64,000 nt of DNA, taken from Capitulum mitella. Taxonomy: Eukaryota; Arthropoda; Thecostraca; Pollicipedomorpha; Pollicipedidae. Under the pieces are notes generated by a model. The model saw only the letters and a program-made list of their open reading frames with translations, did not search any database and was not told the DNA's origin. Shown piece after piece: positions 61,701-64,000 of this stretch. The DNA is taken from assembly GCA_030062745.1 (NCBI GenBank), contig CP099840.1:18225382-18289381 (forward strand), given 5' to 3'. The translations under genes were made by a program, and so were the position numbers. Every line of letters begins with the position of its first letter. The first letter of the stretch is position 1.

Positions 61701-63963
61701 CTTGGGATTGGGATGATTCTCCGGCCTAACAGCCGGAGAATCATCATTCCTGAACATCAGTTCACTACTGTTGGCAAGAACGGAACCAAAAGTGACACTG
61801 ACAAAAAACGGCAGGATGAAAGCAGCCTCAAGATAATCCCGCAAAGCACACGACTGACCTCTTACAGCACAGCACACGGCGTTGATCAGGCATTACCTGC
61901 GCTTTTCCCGGGCTGTACGCGAGAGCTGACCTGCAGAGGACAGGCGAGTCGGACGTTCCTGTGTTCGCCGCGGGCGGTGACCTCCATGACGGCCTGGTAG
62001 GTGGTGACCTGGTCCGAGACTCGCCGGCGCAGCGCCACCAGACGGCGCAGCGAGCGGTACGGCAATAGGGCCAGCGATGGCTCAAAGCCTGGTCATAAAT
62101 CATAAAAAAAGATCACTCCAGCGTTACAAGGCACGGCTGCCGCCATCCATCAACTTATCCAACGGAACACAGCGTATAAACTGAAAGCTCACTAATAATT
62201 ACCAGGAAATCGGAGATACTGGCAGCAGTTACAAGACACAGTTTGCATACCACAGATAAATAGCACCGACTAACACAACCAAAATGACAATCACTTCATC
62301 TCAGAGAAAGCATAAATCAAATAAACGAAAATGGTACAAGGATGACAGACGCCATTATTTAAAAACAGCGCCTTTGCCACCCCGCGTCATCACCCCTTCA
62401 GGCCTCACCTTCGGCCTCGATTCTGATCTTTTGCCGCATGGCCAGGTGGTAGAGTTCCGGCAGAGTTTTTTCGTCGAACCGGACTGGAGCCGTGGCTACA
62501 CCCAGTACGCTGCTCAGAAACTCCTCCACATGGCCACCACTGCCCGAGCTCACCCTAACATGAGGTAACATTATGGTCAAACGACGCCAGATGGCAGCCT
62601 CTACGGTATTAAGTATTCCAGTACATCACTGACCACATAAAAATGATACAACTAAAAACATAAACCTCACCAGCATATTTCAGAGATCCCAAAAGATACT
62701 TGATGACGAATCACACGTCAAGATAAGAATCACTGGTTCTTGCATTAACATTTTCCACCCCGTCAAGACTGCGAAAATGCTCTTTGGTTTAAATGAGATA
62801 ACGAACCACCAAAGCCTTTTCAGACGCAATGTAAACCACCGGGCAGAGAAAAGTATCGTGTTCATTATGCCACTTGTCGGCCGCCACTGACCGTCTGTGG
62901 CAGTGCTCCAGCGTCAGCGTGGGACTGGTCGACAAGGGGGAGCCGGGTATCACGTCCTGGTACCCGTGCATACACTCGGCCAGCACCTTTTCCGTGTCCA
63001 CCTTCTGCTCGGCACAGCGGAAACACTGGACGATTAGTAATGCCACAGCAGAAGAAACAACGTCTTCGAAATGAAATGTTTAACAGCACGCTCCAAAGAA
63101 AGTTGTAAATAAGAAAAAAGTTGTAACATATTAAAATTGAGCAAAGGAAAGGATGCAAATTATACATAACTACTTGCAACCCTGACTCGTCGTTCGCGAG
63201 ACTTCAGGTGTTAGTCACCATTCCAGAGCAACTATTGCTTCCGCTCCCGTGCAGCTCAGAAACTCCGACTGCGGCGCACCTCGGCCCTGCCCAGCACGAC
63301 GACCTTGAACCCGTTTCCCAGCTGATTGTCGACGCTCAGTCCGGGTTTGAGGGACTGAAGGTAAGGCTGCTCCTCGCGGTCCTCATCATCGCTCAGCCAG
63401 GACAGCACCTGAGTAGAAGACCGCAGGACGATGGTCACGGCCCAGGCGCCCATCAGTCGTATCGGTCGTATCAGTCGTGTCGGTCGTGTCGGTCGTAGCA
63501 GGTGTATCGGTCGTATCGGTCGTATCGATTTTATCGGTAGTATCGGTCGTTTCGGTCGTGGCGGTCATATCGGTCGCAGCAGGTGTATCGGTCGTATCGG
63601 TCGTATCGATCCTATCGGTAGTATCGGTCGTTTCGGTCGTACCAGTCATATCGGTCGTATAGGTCCTATCGGTAGTGTCAGTCGTTTCGGTCGTGCAAGT
63701 CGTATCGGTCGTATCGGTCGTATCGATCCTATCGGTAGTATCGGTCGTTTCGGTTGTACCAGTCGTATCGGTCGTATCGATCGCGCATGACTGTCCGGGG
63801 ACAACAGAGACCAACGACCTAAGCTGGTGCGTCCCATCAGCGTCTGATCACTGTCCACGTGGTGCAATAACCGACTCACCGTGTCAAAATGATCCCGAGA
63901 GAAACTAATACAAAATGTGGTAACCAATATCGACATTTCCAATGGAAAACCAGCCCGGAGCAA
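37679..63963 (-). CDS. VPS13: VPS13-family bridge-like lipid transfer protein, 3' part (29 exons)
   Basis: The 29 exons below join into about 1,460 residues collinear with the C-terminal part of VPS13. VPS13 proteins are rod-like channels that move glycerophospholipids between organelles at membrane contacts. Visible parts, in order: VAB adaptor-binding repeats with their invariant Asn ([35 protein letters not shown]); the APT1 region ([33 protein letters not shown]); the ATG2-like C-terminal region ([39 protein letters not shown]); and a PH-like end. GLDVLGNP and LPRHINPN...GVRPFSPY fit the VPS13A/C type better than VPS13B or D. The N-terminal chorein domain is outside the window. Nearly every intron is GT-AG and phases fit except at exons 11/12 and inside exon 25. 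Many introns carry arrays copied from splice junctions. Confidence 0.93.
38664..38790 (-). CDS. VPS13: VPS13 exon 28 of window
   Basis: Acceptor GTGACCGGCAG; one base completes Arg of VTDR, then [34 protein letters not shown]; donor AAG|GTCGGT, phase 0. Confidence 0.94.
38791..39530 (-). repeat. 52-bp array at the VPS13 window exon 28 acceptor plus related 40-bp repeats
   Basis: CAGCACGTGG occurs at 38781 (in the exon), 38833 and 38885, a 52-bp period. Each copy contains the acceptor ACCGGCAG and the first ten exon bases. Further left of the intron (39120-39500) a different unit of about 42 bp (CATACAGCACCATCATCTGACAA) repeats about eight times. Confidence 0.9.
40004..40152 (-). CDS. VPS13: VPS13 exon 27 of window
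   Basis: Acceptor CCCCGTCTGCAG; encodes [20 protein letters not shown] and [20 protein letters not shown]; donor CG|GTAAGG, phase 2. Start of the PH-like C-terminal domain. Confidence 0.95.
40721..40760. repeat. Perfect 20-bp tandem duplication
   Basis: CCATAGCATGTCTTGTCTGA occurs twice head to tail. It lies in a region of degenerate TGACGTCA/CACCGTACCGT repeats (40540-40836) beside the exon 26 donor. Confidence 0.95.
40837..41015 (-). CDS. VPS13: VPS13 exon 26 of window
   Basis: Encodes [39 protein letters not shown] and [11 protein letters not shown]; donor ACG|GTACGG, phase 0. The only acceptor that fits phase is TAGAG|AG, an unusual G before AG; TAGGCAG just upstream looks stronger but breaks the frame. 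Confidence 0.93.
42249..42415 (-). repeat. Two partial copies of the VPS13 window exon 25 3' end
   Basis: Plus-strand ATGCATCACCAGACCAGACA of the exon recurs as GTGCATCATCAGACCACGCA (42257) and GTTACATCATCGGATCAAAC (42326). Each sits in matching surroundings (ACCTCTGACGGG / GCCCTGACGGG; GCCCATGAC / ACCCATGAC). Confidence 0.75.
42416..42537 (-). CDS. VPS13: VPS13 exon 25 of window (one extra base)
   Basis: Acceptor TGTGTCTGCAG, then AAG CGG AGG gives the expected Lys-Arg-Arg after DEDYKR. The conserved continuation [20 protein letters not shown] and [16 protein letters not shown] lies one base out of frame. The seven bases 42522-42528, where six are expected, hold the extra base. Donor AGAG|GTGAGC, phase 1 if corrected. 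Confidence 0.88.
43055..43216 (-). CDS. VPS13: VPS13 exon 24 of window
   Basis: Acceptor CTCCGTTGCCAG; encodes [40 protein letters not shown] and SFDEDYKR; donor CGG|GTGAGC; 54 codons, phase 0/0. Confidence 0.96.
43217..44405 (-). repeat. 43-bp minisatellite, about 27 copies
   Basis: Nearly identical units of GGACCAATAATAGTGGCC, TGGGGACGGATCG and TATTSACCTGGG. Occasional one-base length changes occur. It lies directly in front of VPS13 window exon 24 but does not visibly copy that exon; each unit does contain CCCCCAG|GT on the minus strand. Confidence 0.97.
44929..45030 (-). CDS. VPS13: VPS13 exon 23 of window
   Basis: Acceptor CTGTTTGCCCAG; encodes [20 protein letters not shown] and [11 protein letters not shown]; donor CTG|GTAGGT; 34 codons, phase 0/0. 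The most conserved VPS13 segment in the window. Confidence 0.97.
45657..45750 (-). CDS. VPS13: VPS13 exon 22 of window
   Basis: One base completes Arg, then [20 protein letters not shown] and [11 protein letters not shown]; donor GAG|GTCAGT, phase 0. Fits the segment just before GLDVLGNP. Confidence 0.95.
45751..47529 (-). other. VPS13 intron, rest
   Basis: About 1.8 kb of partly AT-rich intron between window exons 21 and 22 with no exon or element recognised. Confidence 0.65.
47530..47972 (-). repeat. 45-bp array copied from the VPS13 window exon 21 donor
   Basis: About nine to ten degenerate 45-bp units, each with the exon end GTCACCGACGCTGAGATCAG and donor GTCAGA (minus strand). Because 45 is a multiple of 3 the exon frame stays open across most of the array, giving a 15-residue unit ending TEVTDAEIR. 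Confidence 0.94.
47973..48172 (-). CDS. VPS13: VPS13 exon 21 of window
   Basis: Acceptor GCCGCCGGCAG; encodes [20 protein letters not shown] and [20 protein letters not shown]; donor ATCAG|GTCAGA, phase 2. Its donor is the first of a tandem series of near-identical donors. Confidence 0.92.
48598..48766 (-). CDS. VPS13: VPS13 exon 20 of window
   Basis: One base completes Arg, then [20 protein letters not shown] and [18 protein letters not shown]; donor ACG|GTAGGT, phase 0. Matches the family's YFKVLIQE block. Confidence 0.93.
49057..49208 (-). CDS. VPS13: VPS13 exon 19 of window
   Basis: Encodes [20 protein letters not shown], then [19 protein letters not shown]; donor AG|GTGGGC, phase 2. 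The IPGAVFPV...VAPP block is diagnostic for VPS13. Confidence 0.96.
49209..49580 (-). repeat. 56-bp array copied from the VPS13 window exon 19 acceptor
   Basis: About seven copies. On the minus strand each has GACCxxxTGTTCCC...CTGGCCAG (acceptor) followed by GTGGACTGCCAGATTCCGGG or a close variant, i.e. the first 20 bases of exon 19. Copies diverge with distance from the exon. Confidence 0.93.
50242..50376 (-). CDS. VPS13: VPS13 exon 18 of window
   Basis: Acceptor CCGGCCGCCAG; encodes [20 protein letters not shown] and [18 protein letters not shown]; donor CAG|GTACTG; 45 codons, phase 0/0. Confidence 0.94.
50722..50892 (-). CDS. VPS13: VPS13 exon 17 of window
   Basis: Encodes [37 protein letters not shown] and NMKEYIE; donor GAG|GTGCGA; 57 codons, phase 0/0. 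ELLYASL and WKPLS are family landmarks. Confidence 0.93.
51228..51413 (-). CDS. VPS13: VPS13 exon 16 of window
   Basis: Acceptor CGCCCGTCCCCAG; encodes [20 protein letters not shown] and [14 protein letters not shown] (start of the APT1 region); donor TTG|GTGAGG; 62 codons, phase 0/0. Its acceptor is the last of a long tandem series. Confidence 0.92.
51414..52380 (-). repeat. 63-bp array copied from the VPS13 window exon 16 acceptor
   Basis: About fourteen 63-bp copies, each with CTGATCTCCGCCCGTCCCCAG (minus strand; the exon's own acceptor) followed by ATACTGCAGCCGGGCAGTGTTC, a shortened version of the exon start. Most copies are exactly 63 bp (21 codons). The minus frame is open from about 52022 into the exon; a few distal copies are one base longer and break it. 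A shorter degenerate tail reaches about 52480. Confidence 0.96.
52873..53055 (-). CDS. VPS13: VPS13 exon 15 of window
   Basis: Acceptor GGTGCGACAG; starts [16 protein letters not shown], then a basic/Ser stretch and an acidic [12 protein letters not shown] linker, probably disordered; donor CAG|GTCAGA; 61 codons, phase 0/0. Confidence 0.87.
53409..53531 (-). CDS. VPS13: VPS13 exon 14 of window
   Basis: Acceptor GGCCTTTTGCCAG; encodes [20 protein letters not shown] and IPAMIEK; donor AAG|GTCCGC; 41 codons, phase 0/0. The YTWDDP block is typical of the family. Confidence 0.93.
53851..53997 (-). CDS. VPS13: VPS13 exon 13 of window
   Basis: Acceptor CCGTCTCGGTAG; encodes [20 protein letters not shown] and [17 protein letters not shown]; donor CAG|GTGAGA; 49 codons, phase 0/0. 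Confidence 0.93.
54447..54572 (-). CDS. VPS13: VPS13 exon 12 of window
   Basis: Acceptor GCGGTTTTGTCAG; encodes [17 protein letters not shown] and [20 protein letters not shown] (the FWP block of the SHR-BD/VAB region); donor GGG|GTCAGT, phase 0. The start is uncertain because the upstream exon ends in phase 1. An alternative acceptor near 54608 fits phase but adds un-VPS13-like residues. Confidence 0.85.
55067..55221 (-). CDS. VPS13: VPS13 exon 11 of window
   Basis: Acceptor GCACATTTTCAG; encodes [36 protein letters not shown] and LWLDIAPSS; donor TCAG|GTCAGC in phase 1. The next exon seems to need phase 0, so the junction is off by one base. Confidence 0.9.
55222..57794 (-). other. Large VPS13 intron
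   Basis: The intron between window exons 10 and 11 is about 3 kb. Outside the donor array and the inserted element at 55867-56557 no exon or gene is recognised. Confidence 0.65.
55867..56557. mobile_element. Non-autonomous terminal-inverted-repeat element with 6-bp target duplication
   Basis: The left end CAGTGGCGTAG (55867-55877) matches the reverse complement of the right end CTACGCCAGTG (56547-56557) at 10 of 11 bases. The direct repeat ACAAAT lies immediately outside both ends (55861-55866 and 56558-56563), as expected for a target-site duplication. The 691-bp interior has no transposase. The left end continues in a poly-G/CAAAGGGG run. The superfamily cannot be named from this alone. 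Confidence 0.75.
57795..58235 (-). repeat. 89-bp tandem copies of the VPS13 window exon 10 donor
   Basis: TGACCTGTA/TGATCTGTA recurs at 57876, 57965, 58054, 58143 and 58232, an exact 89-bp period; the last is the true junction and a diverged unit lies near 57800. Each unit carries the exon end (CGACAAGGAGCGAAACAAAC on the minus strand) plus the GTCAGT donor. Confidence 0.95.
58236..58423 (-). CDS. VPS13: VPS13 exon 10 of window
   Basis: Acceptor GTCCGGCGTCCAG; encodes [37 protein letters not shown] and [10 protein letters not shown] (the WS-PFS-AV-T-G block typical of VPS13); donor TACAG|GTCAGT, phase 2. Confidence 0.92.
59093..59281 (-). repeat. Repeat seeded at the VPS13 window exon 9 donor
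   Basis: The intron starts GTCAAGGTCTGTGTCGTGG on the minus strand. Related blocks recur about every 45 bp (AACGTCTGTGCCTGG, CAAGGTCTGTATCGTGA, CAAGGCGTGTGTCGTGG, CAAGGTCTGTGTCGGG), about four copies. Confidence 0.75.
59282..59500 (-). CDS. VPS13: VPS13 exon 9 of window
   Basis: Acceptor CTCTGCCCTCAG; encodes [20 protein letters not shown] and [14 protein letters not shown], the most recognisable VAB repeat block; donor CTCCAG|GTCAAG; 73 codons, phase 0/0. Confidence 0.93.
59860..60236 (-). repeat. Degenerate copies of the VPS13 window exon 8 donor
   Basis: On the plus strand CGACAGTACC/CGACAGTGCC or similar is followed each time by a GACGTCCTGTTT-like block (the reverse complement of the exon's KQDV codons). 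There are about five or six diverged units of 55-65 bp, decaying to the left. Confidence 0.65.
60237..60455 (-). CDS. VPS13: VPS13 exon 8 of window
   Basis: Acceptor CTGACCACCAG; 73 codons with [20 protein letters not shown] (VAB invariant Asn) and [15 protein letters not shown]; donor CTCCAG|GTACTG; phase 0/0. Junction copies lie on both sides of this exon. Confidence 0.9.
60456..60620 (-). repeat. 70-bp tandem copies of the VPS13 window exon 8 acceptor
   Basis: AACTCAGCTCCTC starts at 60419 (inside the exon), 60489 and 60559, an exact 70-bp period. Each copy holds the first part of exon 8 (GTGACGGTGxxC...GGAGCC...GAGCTGAGTT on the minus strand) and the CACCAG acceptor, so the array is a tandem copy of the intron/exon border. 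Confidence 0.9.
60918..61029 (-). CDS. VPS13: VPS13 exon 7 of window
   Basis: Acceptor CGTTCGTTCAG; encodes [20 protein letters not shown] and [14 protein letters not shown]; donor CAG|GTCAGA, phase 0. Confidence 0.85.
61279..61475 (-). CDS. VPS13: VPS13 exon 6 of window
   Basis: Acceptor GCTTTGCTCGCCAG; begins [18 protein letters not shown], the VAB repeat opening with its invariant Asn; ends LLVQPVDT with donor AG|GTGAGC, phase 2. A decayed copy of its first 55 bp lies just upstream at 61503-61557. Confidence 0.9.
61503..61557 (-). pseudogene. Decayed duplicate of the 5' end of VPS13 window exon 6
   Basis: About 55 bp behind its own acceptor (CTCTGTTCACTAG) mirrors the true exon start. 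The shared tail CCAGCGGGCCGA and the paired GTCGGCCC and CGCTGA blocks make homology plain. A one-base length difference puts a stop codon (TGA) after ten codons. Confidence 0.8.
61931..62088 (-). CDS. VPS13: VPS13 exon 5 of window
   Basis: Encodes [20 protein letters not shown] and [20 protein letters not shown]; donor CTGCAG|GTCAGC, phase 0. A beta-rich VAB repeat. Confidence 0.85.
62409..62554 (-). CDS. VPS13: VPS13 exon 4 of window
   Basis: One base completes the Arg codon, then [18 protein letters not shown] and [20 protein letters not shown]; donor AAG|GTGAGG, phase 1. Confidence 0.8.
62892..63025 (-). CDS. VPS13: VPS13 exon 3 of window
   Basis: Acceptor CGTCCAG, phase 0; encodes [19 protein letters not shown] and an IPGSPLST stretch; donor CG|GTCAGT in phase 2, completed correctly by the next exon. 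Confidence 0.7.
63280..63408 (-). CDS. VPS13: VPS13 exon 2 of window
   Basis: Acceptor TCTTCTACTCAG; 43 codons including [20 protein letters not shown]; donor GAG|GTGCGC, phase 0 both sides. Start of the VAB region. Confidence 0.75.
63445..63785. repeat. TCGGTCGTA minisatellite
   Basis: Short 9-bp units (TCGGTCGTA, TCGGTCGTT, TCGGTAGTA) with a higher-order period of roughly 80 bp visible from ATCGATYYTATCGGTAG at 63526 and 63607 and again near 63724. It lies in the intron before window exon 2. The Thr-Asp-Thr-Thr open frame across it is an artefact. Confidence 0.92.
63880..63963 (-). CDS. VPS13: VPS13 exon 1 of window (tentative)
   Basis: Acceptor-like GTCTGAATAG and strong donor ACG|GTGAGT bound 28 codons ([21 protein letters not shown]). 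This resembles the VPS13 segment with alternating hydrophobics before the WEP-type motif. Phase 0 fits the next exon. The similarity is weak, so this may be wrong. Confidence 0.45.
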
Positions 63964-64000
63964 CTATTCAGACACGCCCTCAACGCCCAGTCTCCTGCCC

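Noticed and set aside
63386..63814. Thr-Asp-Thr-rich open frame
   Set aside because: Translation of the TCGGTCGTA minisatellite inside a VPS13 intron.
37679..63963. Assigning the gene to VPS13D or VPS13B
   Set aside because: The [20 protein letters not shown] and GVRPFSPY blocks fit VPS13A/C-type proteins better; subtype still needs a tree.

Overview
The window is animal nuclear DNA. Genes are split by GT-AG introns, products are metazoan, and the GC-rich sequence is crowded with microsatellites, minisatellites and small terminal-inverted-repeat elements. The protein style suggests an arthropod, perhaps a crustacean, but this is inference and the species cannot be named. There are no operons, bacterial genes, phage, CRISPR arrays or convincing RNA genes.

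Layout: 1-1210 is satellite-like DNA (a degenerate GATCCN hexamer array, then a 16-bp array that flips strand). 1210-6250 has no recognisable gene but holds a small element, an E2F-like palindrome, a perfect hairpin and an AT microsatellite. 6251-8952 (+) is a complete three-exon MED22 gene (Mediator head subunit). 10752-33119 (-) is a phostensin/taperin-like gene (PPP1R18/TPRN family, actin and protein phosphatase 1 linked). I reconstruct it as one long first exon with a frame break, two small internal exons and a last exon, with introns of about 10.2, 8.9 and 0.4 kb. It ends tail-to-tail with MED22. 33.5-36.6 kb is intergenic and carries two minisatellites. 37679-63963 (-) is the 3' part of a VPS13 lipid-transfer protein gene: 29 exons, about 4.4 kb of coding sequence and about 1,460 residues. 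It covers the adaptor-binding (VAB) repeats, the APT1 region, the ATG2-like C-terminal region and the PH-like C-terminus. The N-terminal chorein part lies beyond the right edge.

The most unusual signal is inside the VPS13 gene. At least nine of its exons have a minisatellite or partial duplication next to them whose unit is a copy of that exon's own splice junction: the last 10-60 exon bases plus adjacent intron. Each array has its own sequence and period (45, 52, 56, 63, 70, 89 bp and others), so they arose independently. Some lie at acceptors, some at donors, and one exon has both. Two arrays (45 and 63 bp) are multiples of three and stay open in the exon frame, so they could feed in-frame repeat peptides into the protein through alternative splice sites. 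Two places in VPS13 (one exon, one junction) and one place in the phostensin-like gene break the reading frame by one base; assembly error and real mutation cannot be separated here.

The three genes have unrelated jobs (transcription, actin/phosphatase scaffolding, lipid transfer at membrane contacts), and nothing suggests co-regulation.
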